In this document: positions 37,903 to 50,881 of the stretch, piece after piece
Layout: each line of letters starts with the position of its first letter
Position numbering within the stretch: position 1 is the stretch's first letter
NCBI GenBank assembly: GCA_036785705.1
Contig: JAWUZG010000001.1
Span: 1,240,001-1,304,000 of the forward strand
Reading direction: 5' to 3'
DNA: 64,000 bases
From: Acanthornis magna
Lineage: Eukaryota; Chordata; Aves; Passeriformes; Acanthizidae
Program-made: the position numbers and the translations under genes
The notes under the pieces: generated by a model
Seen by the model: only the letters and a program-made list of their open reading frames with translations
Databases searched by the model: none
Told to the model about the DNA's origin: nothing

Positions 37903-39809
37903 CTTACGAAATGAGAAAGGCGTGGTGTTACTTTTTATTCTTTGCAGGGAGACCCCCGCTCCCCTCTGGAAATGCTACCCTTGAAGAGCAGCCCTGGGAC
38001 AGGAAATGAACTGATTGTGCTTCTTAATCCAACCATCTGTTTGGGCACTTCCTTCCATCCCATCATGCAAGTTCCACATCTTCCAAAGTGCAGGAATGGT
38101 AACTTCAGGTGTACTGGTACCCATCTTCACCCCAAATCTCACTAACGCTTGGGAGACAGCGTAACTCAAATGCAGTTTCATTTCCCACTGCACAGCTCCA
38201 TCAGGCAAATCACAGGACACATGCAAGGCAGAAAGGCAGGCATGAAGCACCTCTAGGAGTTAAGCCCAGCTACAATAATTAATTCCATAACAACACTGAA
38301 GCACTACTTGAGGCTTGACGAGCATCAAGGCAGGCCAAGGAGAGAAATTCCGCTGAACTCATCCTCAGCAGCTCAACCCTCAACCAATTCCTCCCTTGCT
38401 AACTGAGGTATGACCTATCACTGAAATAATTGCTTGGGTCACAGTCCTGCCATCTGAAGGAGATGTCACTTCCATTTATCTCTGCATGTCACATCTAACT
38501 TCCCTTAGGACACTGGAGATGCCAGTGCATCCCTTTTGGGACACTGCTGATGAACACCAGGGCTGCTGTAGCATAACCTGAGTTCCACAGACCAGTGGGA
38601 TGTTTGTAGCTGTTGCTGATAAAGAAGAGGTGGGTGCCAATTCACTGGTCAGATGCCAGCCTTGTCTTCACAAAACCATCCAAAATGTAACCTGTCGCTC
38701 CCTACGAGATGTTTAAGGACAGGTTCTTACAGGTTTTTTCGAACCTTATCTGCTACTGAAACCAGAGGGAATATAAATCTGGGTAAGCCTGAGAGATTAA
38801 CTTCTCATTTAAATGGCAGGTTAAAATGACTTTTACTCACAAAGATAAATCTAACATGGTCTACTTGGTCAGCTGAGGATTTCACAGATGTGAAAGGGCT
38901 TCATGAAGCACAAAGCTTTCTACTTTGGGACTGGAGCAGAAACCTGGGTCGAGATGCTCTCTCCAGACAGCTGCTGGATCAAGAATAAACTCTGCAATAA
39001 GCATTGCCCCGTAATTCTCCAGTATAGAGAACTATGGTCCTTCACCCTGCCATACTCCACTGTTAAAACGAAAGCAGAATGGGGAATGGAGGATTTTCAG
39101 ATCTAGAAAGAAGAGAGGTTTTTCATCCCTGCAGCTCCTTAGCCCTACAGAACAAGCCACAGAATCACTTGGGGAAAACGGTGGTTGGACGAAATAATCT
39201 CCAGATGATTTCTTTCAAACACTGCTTGTGCTAACACAGAGCAGAGGCACAGACCTGTAACCACCACAGCTGTCTGTGTGCTCCATGCTCACCCAGGAAA
39301 AGCAGCACCTGCCAGGTCCCTGCTTCCCACACTTCTGACAAAGCATCTCCAGGCAGGAGGCTGAGAGATGGTTTCCAATGGGCTACGGTGGACTCAGCAC
39401 TGCAGCGACCTTTCCAGTCAGTAAATCAGGCATTTAAAGGAGATTTGGAGAGGTGAGGTGTATCTCTACAGGCTGACATGGACAGCAATTGAATGGGGAA
39501 GGGAAAACAGGTGAAGAGGAAAAAAGGTGTGTTATAAGGAAAAGGAGAGCAACATAAGCCCTCGAAAACAGAAAATCTGAACCAAAGGCCGAGGATAAGG
39601 GAGTGGCACAGAGCTCCAAGCTGTGACAGCAAACACACCAAGGTGACCTAACACCAGCTTGGGGGTTATTCCCACTCGGGTTGTCACATGTGGGGAGGGA
39701 CAATTTCTCCCCAAAATGGTCAGACTCTGCTACAGCTCTCCAGGGAGCCCCTGAAAACCAGAAGAGGGAACATGCACAACACCCCCAAGGCTCAGAAAAA
39801 AGCACATAC
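37903..39809 (-). other. SFMBT2 intron within MBT repeat 1
   Basis: 1.9 kb of mostly unique sequence. A degraded forward CR1-like tail may lie at 39155-39222 (gtggttggacgaaataatct). No other feature was found. Confidence 0.8.
39155..39222 (+). mobile_element. Possible degraded CR1 tail
   Basis: ggtggttggacgaaataatc followed by tccagatgatttctttcaaa resembles an old CR1 end, with many differences. Confidence 0.45.
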
Positions 39810-39904
39810 GTGTTTGAAGGAGGTGTGGGGAGCAGCACTGGCTCCTGTTTCCTCCAGGAACTCGTCCCAGTTGAAGTCTGCGTCCTCAATGCTGGAGCCA
39901 TCAT
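39810..39904 (-). CDS. SFMBT2: SFMBT2 exon: start of MBT repeat 1 (residues 36-67)
   Basis: The exon completes the split Asp codon and encodes [20 protein letters not shown] and then [11 protein letters not shown]. The [11 protein letters not shown] segment (about residues 46-56) is the typical N-terminal arm of an MBT repeat, with its conserved W-x-x-(Y/F)-L pattern. The acceptor is pyrimidine-rich (ttgcatttgagcag) and the donor is gtatgt directly after the His codon. It is 95 bp long: two bases plus 31 codons, leaving in phase 0. The SFKH|V junction agrees with the SFMBT2 protein as I recall it. Confidence 0.93.
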
Positions 39905-42900
39905 CTGCTCAAATGCAAGAAAAAAAAATAAAAAAAATTAAAAAATGAGAGAAAGAAAAGCAGCCTAAAACACAGCCAAAGAAGGCAAAAGTTGTGTCAA
40001 AGAGTTCAGGGTGAGAATAGCAACCAGTATAAACATCAACAGAAGGGAAAACAGAAAGCTTGCTGTAAGGATCTGTGTTTTGACCAGCTCTTACTTTGCT
40101 CTCAGCAGACTCCGGGGCTTTAGCAGCCAACACTGAGACCAGAAATGACTCTGCTTCCGTGGCAGTGGGGGAACAGAAACTGTCACACACTGCAGCAGGC
40201 ACTTGTGCTCTTTTATTTTGCGTTTGCTGACTCTCTGGCCGTGACAGAGGTGGCTGCCTGCCCACCATCGCCGAGGGGCAATGTCCTTGTGCCCTGAGAG
40301 AGGCTCACCCAGCACTGTTAATTACAGCACTGCCCCAGGGATTAATTAGAAGGTGATTCTGTTGGCTGAGACATGTGTAGACCAAACACCCCAACCTTTG
40401 GGGCGAGGGAGACCGATTTTCACTCCTGCCACCCTTTTATTACTTCCTCAGCATTGCTTCACCCATAAATCTCAGACCGACCCCCATGACTCCCTCTTCC
40501 CCCAAGACTGCAGCTGCTTTCCCCCAAAACCCCAGCACACCCCATTAGACCCTTCTTGCCTTCTTTCTCCCTCCTCCCCTTCAGATTTGGGGCTCTGTAC
40601 CCTCTCCCCCCATCCACACCACTGCCCCACACAATCCCTCCCTACAGGATAACCACTCTTCCTTTTCTTTCTTTATAACCACGCTGAGCAGAGCCAAGGC
40701 CCCAAACCATGGCTGAAATGCACACAGCAATAATTAAAAATAAATCTTCTTTCACTTCCAGAAAATCAGCCAAATCTGATTGTTTTCATTTTGTTCCCAA
40801 GCAATCTCGCAAGCCCAGTTTCATCCCCAGAGCAAAAATATTTACAGTCCAGCAATGAGCTCTTTGCAATAAGCATTTATCAGGCAAACTCTGCGAGACC
40901 CTTTACCTGCCCAAACATTCATCAGCGTGGCCATGATGTAATTAAAGTGACTCATGACAAACTGAATTAAGAACCCTCCCTAGACAGTTTTATGAAGAAA
41001 AAGGCAAGGTTAATTTATTGCAATTATTGCTACAGGTCTCCAGTTTCCAGGACCAGAAAATTATGTTGTGCAAGGGTAATCTCTCATTATTAAAAGGGGA
41101 AGACACGGGTTTTTATTTGCTGCCTGTGGCACCAGACCCACGTAGGTGAGGGGAAAAAAAGGAATCAGAAGAAGGTTTTTGAGACAGAGCTGGTGGAGGG
41201 TAAAGGTCTGTCTGGGAGTTCAAAGCTGAGATGTCAACACCGTTAAACACTCGCAGACTGCTGCATCAAGTCTGACTCCTTGTCCTAAACTCAAATAATC
41301 TGCTTAAATATGAAGATGCAAATCAACATTTACTCCGGTGATAAAGAGGCTATCAGATGACTCTTCAACTCAGCAAGAAATAACCCAACTCCATGATTAC
41401 AATCCAAAAATAGATAAATCCAATGCGGAATAAAGAATGGGCTTTGTTTTGATTTTTGCAATCACTGCAAAAACCTTCAGGCACAGAAGCCAGCTCGACT
41501 TGAGATATCTGACCCAGAATGAGGGGTTTGTTCAACCCTGACTGAATGATAAGCCACAACTTAAGCACAAGGTAGGAGCTCAGTGGAAAAATTCTGTATC
41601 ATGCAGGCAGGCAATTTAGATGAACAGGGATATTTTTCAGCCTTCATGCCTGCAACCCTGCGGAGTTAATGTTATAGAGAAGAGCTGGGTGCCGAGATTG
41701 CAAAGGCTGAGCCTCTAAAAACCAAGTATGTTATTCCATGAGTAGATGGGAAGATATGATTATCCATCCCAGGCTTAAAATTGCTTAAGCAAATTTTTAC
41801 CCTGAGCACAACCGATCCAAAGTCAGAAACACCTGATAGGAAAGCTTAAAGTGCATCATCCCCTCGGCCTCATCGCTCCCTGCTCCTGCATCCATCTGTG
41901 CCTGTGGGGTTGGGACGGGTTGTTCCTACAGCCCCAAGGGCACCTCCACCTCAGGACATGGCCAGGACATTTGGAACAGGCTGCCCAGGGCAGGGTGGAG
42001 TCACCATCCCTGGGGGGATTTAAAAGACAGGCAGATGTGGCACTTGGGGACATGGTTTGGTGCTGACCCTGGCAGTCCTAGTGGAATGGTTGGACTCTTA
42101 GAGGTCTTTCCTAACCCAAATAATTCTGTGATTCTACAGCTTCCAGGTCAGCCCTGGGCTCTCTTCTCTCCTGCTCAGACACTTCCATGTCAGAGCATGA
42201 GCCATTTCTCTCAGCCCGGGATGCCCTCTGTGTACTCTCAGCTTTTATTCCTGTTTTTGCTCTAATCTCCTGTGTGAGTCAAGGCAAGTGCCTCCTTCAG
42301 CACGTGCCTCCTTTTCTCCAGAATTCTGCAGTGGTCTAATGGGAAGGATTCATTCCACAGAGCAGGGGGAGCAGAGGTTTTTAGTCAGTTCAGTGTATAA
42401 TCTCCAGCCCTTGCAAGAATCAGTGTCTCCAGGGGGGTCAAAGTCTTCTCCAGAATCTGGCAAAAGCTTTTTAATAAATATAAATAGATGCTAGTTATAG
42501 GTGCAACAAGTGCTGCTGTGCTTCACAACCTTATTAACCCTGGTCTACTCTGCCACAGGCCAGCACAGAGACACTCCCTGGCAGGTTCTTCCACATGCCA
42601 CCCAGCAAAACTCACAACAGCACCTGGTAAACAAAATATCACCCAGATCCCTCCTTTCTAAACCCAAATAAAGAGGCCTCAAGGCCCGGAGGTGAGGCAG
42701 AGTGAGAGCTGCAGCCTTCCCTCCCTGTCAGCTCATTCCTCTCTGACACATCACCAGCCCGGCTCCTCTACCGTGTTTTATCTGCAGACTTTATCAGGAA
42801 ATTACTTTTACAAGGTCTGTAAAAATAATGTCAGAGCACTCATTTATCACAGCATCAGTGGTTTATTTTTGCTTCATTTCATCACAACGAATTTTGAAGG

Positions 42901-44587
42901 GACTGTATGTTTCCAAAATGGTTTTCTAATGGACTCTGCTCCCTGCTGGAATTCTGGCAGAGCAGACACAGTGTGGCACAGGGATGAGCCCAGCCCAAAG
43001 CACCCAACACCACCCACACATCCAACAGGACTGCACACAAATCTCCTCATCCATCAGAACAGCCCAACTGCTGAGGAGCACAGGACACCCTGAAAGGTGA
43101 TAAATCTGCCATTAAACCTATTTTACATATCAGCTCCCTTTCCAATTATTGGTACTTAGGTCCAGGGTTTTTTCTTAATGAAAGAGTCAAGGCTGGCTGG
43201 TTTACAATACGGTGATGTATAAACAAGCCCAGGATGGCAAATAAAATCAACAAGTCATTATCTGTGAGCCTCTCAATGGCTTTAAAGTGCTCATGCATTG
43301 ACACTATAAAAATGCAACTGTTCCAGCTGTTAACAGCCCCCTGGGATGTTCAGCTGTGGAAAATAAAGGGGATGAAAGACCCAAATCCTGTGGCTCCAGA
43401 AATACAGATTTTTTTTCTCCCCAGGCTTCACTGTAGGAGAAAGCATTTAAGGCAAATTGTTTAGACATCTTATTTATAGCACCTAGATACACATACATGA
43501 CTTTTTGAGTGACTAGAGCACTGAAATGCTCACACACCAGGTGTGGGGAGAGGGAGGCACACAGACACCTGATCAACCACAGAACTCTGGTATGGCCTTG
43601 GGACAGCCACCAAAATCCTTATCCCCACAGAAATTTAGGCCTCGCAGGCCAGTTCTTCTCATTCCCAAAACAATGTCTAGGGTTGGCCAACTAAATCTGA
43701 TTTTAGAGGCTTCTATTCCTCTCCCACAAAAACAGATCCAGTGGTGACTACATCAGCCTGGATGGGTCCACTCCGGAAATCCAAGGATCTGCTAGAAAAT
43801 AGGAAAATCACTGAGCCGCTACAAGAAGTGAAGTAACTAAAGGCTCAGTGGCCAAATTTCTGACATGCTGAAGGAGAAGCAGGGAAAGGCTGCTATAAAT
43901 AGGGATCTCACATTCTGGCACCAGAAAGTAGATTAGGTCTAGCCATAACGTATTTCTTCACCATATGACACAGCCTCCTCCTGTTGAGGCTGGATATGGG
44001 AAGTTAAAGCACCTAATTCCATCAGAAACACCAGAATGCAGCATCTACTTTTCTGTATCTACCATAGGACGCCCAAATTTAGCACAGCAAATCCTCACAC
44101 CTTCAGGAGCCTATCCCAGAGTATGACAAACATCCAATCATTCCCATGAGCACAAGGACAACCTGTGACCAGCTCTGCTCTGGCTGCTCTAGCCTTTATG
44201 AAGAGCCCTCATCAGAAATCTTCAAAAAATAGTGAAGGAAACAAGGGGGAAGGTCAAAACAAAGGAGAAATGCTATAATTTCTGGATGTTCGCTTCCTCT
44301 CTCTTAACCACAAAACTTCAAGAGAATAAAAAATGGAGGGGAAGCTGGGAGAACACAAATGATGCCTTCGGAGACGTTTTCCATGGCTTTTTGTTTAAAT
44401 TTTGAATAGCTGGTACATGCGTTGTCAAAGAGATCCCGAAGAAGAAAAGCTCCTGTTTCCCATCAATCACAGGACACAGTCGAATCCGTAAGACTCAAAA
44501 AAGGCCTTGGAGCTGTGCAATCATTCCCAGCCCTACCTGTGAGGAGCTGCAGCAGTGACAAGGACTCGGGGGTGCCGGGGAGCTCAC
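39905..44587 (-). other. SFMBT2 intron between the first and second coding exons
   Basis: 4.7 kb. It contains a pyrimidine-rich stretch at about 40480-40670, a CR1 fragment at 41930-42138, and an AT-rich motif-bearing block at about 40790-41040 that could be conserved. No exon is recognised in it. Confidence 0.8.
41930..42138 (+). mobile_element. CR1 LINE 3' fragment, older family
   Basis: Forward order: catttggaacaggctgccca, gggcagggtggagtcaccat, gaatggttggactcttagag, and an aattctgtgattcta tail. The wording belongs to an older CR1 type than the other copies. Confidence 0.9.
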
Positions 44588-44693
44588 CTGAATCAAACTG
44601 CTCCCCATCACCGTTGGCCGGGCTGGGATCCTTCTCCGGGGAGAGGGGCTGGGTGTCTCTCATGCTGGCAAGGAAGGATGCCCTCGTCTCCAT
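44588..44693 (-). CDS. SFMBT2: SFMBT2 first coding exon (residues 1-35 plus one base)
   Basis: This exon encodes the acidic, low-complexity N-terminal tail (METRASFLAS...NGDGEQFDS), which precedes the first MBT repeat. The ATG at 44693 sits in a good Kozak context (GCCATGG). An in-frame TGA lies two codons upstream, so the protein cannot extend further 5' in this exon. A second in-frame ATG at codon 11 is a possible alternative start. The exon ends ...GATTCAG and is followed by the donor gtgagc. It leaves one base (phase 1), which completes an Asp codon with the next exon. The full exon, including 5'UTR, runs back to an acceptor after 44748. This tail is the least conserved part of the family, so assignment rests mainly on correct splicing into the next exon. 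Confidence 0.87.
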
Positions 44694-44748
44694 GGCTCAG
44701 AGCAAGAGGCTTTGCCTTCCTAATTCATCCTGCACCAAGGAGGACAAG
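44694..44748 (-). other. SFMBT2: 5'UTR part of the first coding exon
   Basis: These 55 bases lie between a pyrimidine-rich splice acceptor (minus-strand ttgttcttttag, ending at 44749) and the start codon. They contain an upstream ATG and the in-frame TGA that fixes the main start. A weaker acceptor (gtgcag) sits about 17 bases downstream and would shorten the UTR without removing the upstream ATG. The acceptor means at least one further non-coding exon lies upstream, as expected if transcription starts in the CpG island near 56.5 kb. Confidence 0.7.
44720..44728 (-). promoter_or_regulatory. Minimal upstream ORF (ATG AAT TAG) in SFMBT2 5'UTR
   Basis: The minus strand reads ATG-AAT-TAG here, a two-codon ORF ending 26 bases before the SFMBT2 start codon. 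Its start context (caggATGa) is moderate. Such short uORFs can lower translation of the main ORF or allow reinitiation. The motif is seen directly; use is inferred. Confidence 0.4.
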
Positions 44749-44852
44749 CTAAAAGAACAAAAAAAAAGCAATGAGTGATTTATTCTGCCTACACCAACCC
44801 ATTCCCTCAGCCTTTCCCAATGGTTTTCATGTCATCCCATCTTGATACAGTT

Positions 44853-44909
44853 GGAATCAAAGAACTCAGAGGTATTTTCCAGCCTAAACAATTCCATGAC
44901 TCCGTGATG
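44853..44909 (+). mobile_element. CR1 LINE 3' fragment, short
   Basis: gttggaatcaaagaactcag, then aggtattttccagcctaaac and a tccatgactccgtgat tail. It lies about 105 bp upstream of the first coding exon in gene sense. Confidence 0.7.
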
Positions 44910-47409
44910 GTAACCCTTCCATCCTGCTCTTGTCTCCAAGCTGAAGATGGAAGTGGATGAAAACCACAATAAAGGAGCTCAGTGGCAATAATATCATAAC
45001 AGCAATAATGACAACAGAGAAGATAACGAGGTAATAAACAGCAGCCACAGCCTTCACATCTCAAAGTTCCCTCCAGCTCCCGATGTCACCAACAGAGAGA
45101 GAAAGACCAGCCCATAAGGCATGCTAAAAAAAACAAACAAAAAAAATTGTAGGAAATTTCAACCCTACCATCCTCCAGCAAGTCCAGCCCTTGATTTCCA
45201 GCTTTTTGATAGGTAACACTGTGAGAGATATATCTCACTCCATAAATATTCAAACTTCCAAAGGGGGAGAGTTGTGATAATGAAACACAGGAAACACTGA
45301 AGTGAAAATACTCATGAGAGAAAGACTAGAGTAGCTCTAGAAAATAAAACTGAGTGTTCAAAATGCAGATACCCAATGAAACTGCACCTATTTATTGAAT
45401 GAGGACTGACCTAAGGTAACTGTACCAGTTTTAACGTGCACGGTAGCAAATACTAACTCACTTTAAATTGGGTTATGCTGGCAGAGGAGATTCTTCTAGA
45501 AGGAATGACCATAGTAAACTCAAAGTGGAATAAAAACACACAGAAATGAAAAATTAAATGAGAAAGGGCATCCAGGCTGACCAGATCTTGCCTCAGACAC
45601 CAGACAAAACGAGAACTGTATTTCCAGCCACAGTAAGCCACTAGATGAGCAACACCCCAAGATACACCTTTAGGAGTAGATTAAAAAGAACTCCAAAGTG
45701 AGCTTTTCAGTAAAACTCTGAGATGCTGATGAATTACGAGGTGTCAAAGGACGACTGAAAAACAGAAACCGAGAGCTGGGGTTATGGGCACAGAGGGAAC
45801 CAGCTTTTCACACAAGATATGCTAAAGCAAAGACAGGCAGTAGGGAAGGTGTGTGTCCAGAATATCTGATGGGGAGGACTGGTCCTGCTTATTAGAGGAG
45901 CCTCCAAATCCTGCATGACAGGGAGGACTGTGCTGGCAGCACCAGTGCCAAATGCTCTGCAAGAAGTGTGACTAAAAGGAGGAAAGAAGTTTACTGCCAG
46001 AGGCCAGGCAAAGCAGGATGTAATAAGATTGTAAAAATATATGGGATTTTTTCAACTTTTACTACTCTGGAGGCATATTCTAGAAGACTAGATATGATGG
46101 TTATAAAATAGAAAGGAGGAGAGTGTTCTGCCGTGGATTTCTCACTCCCAGTTTTTAAGGCCGCTCCAATGGTAATTTAAAAGGAGAAATGGATGTGTGT
46201 GAGGACTTATAGTGAACTGAAAAAGATGAGCAGCATGGCAAGTGTCTGATATCCATTAGCTGGACTATGGTGGGACTGTCTGCTGGAGCAATCACTGCTG
46301 CAATTAAAACCTGCAGACACCACAGGTGTTTCACAAAAAAATCACTGATGGAAGCAAAATACCAAGGCCCAAATGAAGGTTGTTTAGGCAAAGTAAGAAA
46401 TTTGTGTTCCCCACCTGAGAGGAATCTGCTAATGAAAAAAAAAAAAAAATTAAAAATGAAGATCGTAAACCAGCTCAGAGCAATATAGTTGTGGGTCACT
46501 TCACAAAGGGCTCAGCAGAATTTAAGTACTCCGCAAATATGACCCTTTTCCATGGCCACTACAGCACTTCATCTTTATTCTTTGTTGACATGAGACTTGC
46601 TAATGAATTAAGTGTATTATAGACTCCGAGTATTCTGAGTGCAGCTAACCTCAGAACATACACATCACTCATCCCCAGTGTATATTAAGTTTCAATTAAC
46701 CATGAAACTAGAAGCAATCAGTTTACTGAAAGTCCAAAAAAAACCACTTCTCCTTTGGTAGAGAACACTTCCGTAAATATCATTAATAAGAAATTAGTTA
46801 AGTACCAGGATTTTACATCAGGCTTGTTAAATGTGAGAGGAGGGGAGATGTCAACTGAAGCTAAACCTTGGGTGGATTTGGCTGTTTTCATTTTTGCCTG
46901 CGATCAGAAAATGATGGAAGGTAACCTGGGTTTGCCAAAAAAATCCAAAGAATGGAGAGAAACAGAGAGATCAATTTAAACACAACAAATCCATCATCTT
47001 AAAGAGAGCTCAGGGGTAACAATATAAATACCAAGAAGAAACAGAATCCTCTTGGTATTGTAGTTAAATCTTGTGATGCTTCTAGATGCCGATAAAACGA
47101 AGTTATGAGCTGAAAAAAAGCTGAAGGAGCCCAATCAGACATCAACACTATTTGTATTTTCATACACAGCCAAGCCCCAAATCTGCCACTAGACCTATGA
47201 GGGGCTCATTCCCCCAGATCAGGGAATTTCCCACCAGAAATGGAAATGGATGGGCACAGAGCAGGAACCTGCCCAAGGTGTCTGCAACACGACTGTGACC
47301 CATCCTCAGGGGCCCCATCTGGGGCTGGGTTTGAGCGCACTTCAGTTAAAAGGGGGAAAAGCAGAATCTCTGAGGCCCATTCAGCAACACCACCAACATT
47401 TTGGGGGTT

Positions 47410-47520
47410 TTTAACTCTATTTTAATTTATTTTTTAATTTAATTTTAAAATTTAATTTAATTAATTAAAATTTAATTTTTTAATTCATTTTTTAAATTTA
47501 ATTTTTTATTTATTTATGGA
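47410..47520. repeat. AT-only tract with many TTAAATT palindromes
   Basis: About 110 bp made nearly entirely of A and T, with overlapping aatttaatt and ttaattaa palindromes. Unstable, hairpin-prone DNA. Confidence 0.9.
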
Positions 47521-47905
47521 CAATTCACTGGTTTTGAAACATCATGTCAACATCCCAATAAACTGGATCTATCAGAGGCCACAGCTTGGCTTCTTATTTT
47601 GGGAATAACAAGTTTTCAAGTTAGGGTAGGAGAACACTTCAGTGTTTTCCCAACACCATGTGAGAACAAGACAAAACTCTTATGCAAACAACAGCTTCAA
47701 AATAGCTCTGAGCTTTAGTGTTGATATAACTAACTAGCAAAGAAAGCTGACACAGGGTATTAATTTTTCATTTCTTATTAATTGCTGCTAATTAACACTT
47801 CAAACAGAGTCCCCAGCCATACTGTTAACAGTAGCACACTGGCTGGCCTGCAATCATCAACATCACACACGCAGCACACACCACTGTACTCCAATTCCTC
47901 TGTCA

Positions 47906-47949
47906 CTGTGAAATCCACTGGAAACCAGTGTGAAATCCACTGGAAACCA
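47906..47949. repeat. 22-bp tandem doublet
   Basis: tgtgaaatccactggaaacc occurs at 47907 and again 22 bases later, identical across at least 21 positions. Confidence 0.9.
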
Positions 47950-48754
47950 AATCAAGGACCAAAGCCACACTGCCAGCCTGGGAACAAGATGATGGGAAAC
48001 AGCACCCAAAGAGGCTCAAGGTGACATTACAGCAGGCAGGAGCACAAAGGGAAATTCTATGAAATGCATTTGAAAGAGAAGGGAGGGGGGAAGTTCCCTG
48101 GTTTCAGATCCCTTGCTCATTGTTTCTGCACAGTGGTGGTTCAAACTGATCCGATTCTTCCCCCCACGCAGCTCCCATTCCCTTGGTATTTAATTCAGAT
48201 CCAGGCTCTCAACTCACAGGCAGGAAAAGCCAGGCAATATAATAAAGAATCTCTTTTATTTCCTTCTTCCCACGGCTGTCAGTCTCAGCCCTGCCTTTAT
48301 CTCCAACGTGCTGCCTTGTCATCTGTATCAATATTGGCTCTTTCTACAAGCGCCGGCGTTGGCTTCTTCGCACCATTTTACATTTCTCATCTCCTCTCAA
48401 CTCCATCCTGCGTTTTCTTCCTTTGGAGTACTAAGGGAGAGGTCCCTTACCCACGCTAGGGCTCTTCCTTAAAGTTACTCCTGAAAAACTTAATTTTCTC
48501 CCTCTAACTCACACTTGGTTAACTGAGATTGGCATACAAAAGACTAAAAAGATGCTGCCTCCTTGAAACTTCTTGCCTGAATTCTGAATCAGGTGTGCCA
48601 ATGTAATGCTGAGTCCTGAGCATGGGAGAAATAAATTCCACTGCTTTCCCAGTGATCTGGGATTGATTTTGGCCCCTCCAAAATCCAGCAGCAGACCCTG
48701 GCTGGAGGTGGTCCCACCTGTCAAGAGTGGCAGCAGGGCTGCAGTGCCAGGGAA

Positions 48755-48977
48755 TCACAGAATGTCCTGAGCTGGAAAGAACCCACCAGAACCATCGAAG
48801 TGCAACTCCTGGCCCTGCACAAGACAGCCCCAACAATCCCACCATGTGTCTGAGAGCATCGTACAAACATTTCTTGGGCTCTGTCAGGCTTGGTGCTGTG
48901 ACCACTGCCCTGGGGAGCTGTTCCAGTGCCCCACCACCCTCTGGGGGAAGAACCTTTTCCAAATATCCAGCCTAAAC
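48755..48977 (-). mobile_element. CR1 LINE 3' fragment
   Basis: Reverse CR1 end: aatcacagaatgtcctgagc, ggaaagaacccaccagaacc, and a distal part with ggggagctgttccagtgccc and gggggaagaaccttttccaa. A different CR1 type from the 53-kb copy. Confidence 0.85.
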
Positions 48978-49104
48978 CAAGCCAAGAAAAATCATGTCCA
49001 AAGGATGATTTAAGTAGTCCAAGGCACACACCTGAAGTTCAGATGAGTGGAGCCACCCCCAGGGGGTTTTTGTTCTTGCACAGCACCTGCTAAGATTTTA
49101 AAAA

Positions 49105-49131
49105 TCCAAATTTAAATTTAAATTTAAATAT
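49105..49131. repeat. (TTTAAA)n short repeat
   Basis: Four self-complementary aaattt/tttaaa units in a row, just before a CR1 fragment. Confidence 0.85.
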
Positions 49132-49146
49132 CCAGCAGACAAGCTG

Positions 49147-49245
49147 AATCACAGAGTCACTGAGCGGTTTGGGTGGGAAGGGGCCACAAAGACCATCCTG
49201 TTCTAACTCCCCTGCCACGGGCAGGGACACCTCCCACTAAACCAG
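49147..49245 (-). mobile_element. CR1 LINE 3' fragment
   Basis: Reverse CR1 tail: aatcacagagtcactgagcg, gtgggaaggggccacaaaga and ctgccacgggcagggacacc. Confidence 0.92.
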
Positions 49246-50535
49246 GTCAAGGGAGATGCGCAGATGCCATGTGGTACCAGTTCTGTTCGTGGAGCAGGAT
49301 GAAGTGGGACTTATCCCTGTGGGATATGATCTAGGATGCACTGCTAGTGGCAGCCTGCCACAACATTTACATCCCTGAGCATCTGCACAATGCAATGCAG
49401 CCTCATTCAAAAGGGCTATTGAACACATCAAGCAACAGTTTTACCTCCTAGCAAAAGGGCCTGTCTCTCCTCTCAGACAAAGTACCAGTTGGAAACCTTT
49501 TAAGGACCTTTTATTCCAAATTCCTGTGAGGGTTTTTTATTATTTATTTGAGAGTTTCCCTCACCAAATGTTTTCACTTATATCAAGTGACAATTTCTCT
49601 TTCATATTGAAGACCCCACAGGATTTTAATAAGGGAAATTTACTGCTTTGAACAGCTCCATGTTGTACTCTGGGGTGGAAGAAACAAATCCCATGTACTC
49701 TGGAGAACTAGGAATGTTCACAATATTCAAATACATAAAAAACAGCTGAATGGGGAAAGAACATAATCTGTTTTCCATGTTCTTGGTGGATTGAAGAAGG
49801 CAGTTTAAACTGCAGGGAGGGGACATTTAATTTGGGCATGAGAAGAAATCACTAATAATGAATCTGGTGCAGAAGTGGGACAGGCTGTGGGAAGGGAGCA
49901 GAGCTTTGCTTTTTGGAGGAGCTAAGGATGCTGATCTGTCCAGAAACAGAGGCTTGGTAGAGTTAACCCTGCCCTGGGGTAAGGGATGGTCTGTCCAAGG
50001 CTCCTTGCAGCCCTCCTGCTAGAGACACTCAACAGGGCTCATCTTGCTGCTCCTGAAGTCAGTATTTGTGCAGCAGCAGCAAATAAATGAGTAAGCCTGG
50101 AGGGAAAACATGCAAAAACAGGAAACTGGGGAACCACCAGAGCAGGGACGGTCTGGATCATCCACCTCAAAGTCAAAGAAGGACAGAAACCAAACTTCTC
50201 TGAAAGCACGGGGTGGAGAAGGGATTATGCAGGCGGTGGCAGCCGTGTAACTCAGCTGGTCCTTGCTCTCCTCTCCTCTAGCACTGGTGCCAAAAGCTTC
50301 ACACTTTTGATGCCAACAGAGACAAACCTGTTTCACAAAGCAATTTTCTCATCCCCCCTACCTGGCACGCTCCGGAGTCTGGGATACACACAGAGATAAA
50401 TGGTAGTAAGATAGGAGAAGAAAAAGTAAAATAAACCTAATTAGAGACTCTTAACTTGTTTAGAACAAAAAGCCCTACAGTATTAAAGAAAGAGAAAGAT
50501 AACCCATGTTAAGTGCCCAACATATACCAACAACT

Positions 50536-50570
50536 TGGAAATATTTAAGAAATACTGGAAATATTTAAGA
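50536..50570. repeat. 15-bp direct repeat, spaced by 5 bases
   Basis: tggaaatatttaaga occurs at 50536-50550 and 50556-50570. Confidence 0.8.
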
Positions 50571-50818
50571 TTGGACATCTTCTAAAGCTCTCAGCTGAAC
50601 CAGGGCCATGAGGAAGATTGGGGCAATGTCCTCAATGCCCTTTATAACAGGAGAAAAAAGTGCAAGGAAGAAGCACAGCAACAGCCATGTGCAACACTCT
50701 GTCTTCTCCCACCTCTGTGTTGGAAAATAAGCTGAAACCAGGAAGCCTTTGGGATGGGTAACTTGAAAACAGCGCTGCTTTATCATTCTGAGACATCTCA
50801 GGATGGTAAAGCAGCAAA

Positions 50819-50881
50819 ATCACAGAACAGAGGGGTTTGGGCTGGAAGGGACCTTAAAGATCATCGAGTTCTAACCCCATC
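50819..50881 (-). mobile_element. CR1 LINE 3' fragment
   Basis: Reverse CR1 tail: aatcacagaacagaggggtt, gggctggaagggaccttaaa and gatcatcgagttctaacccc. Confidence 0.92.
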
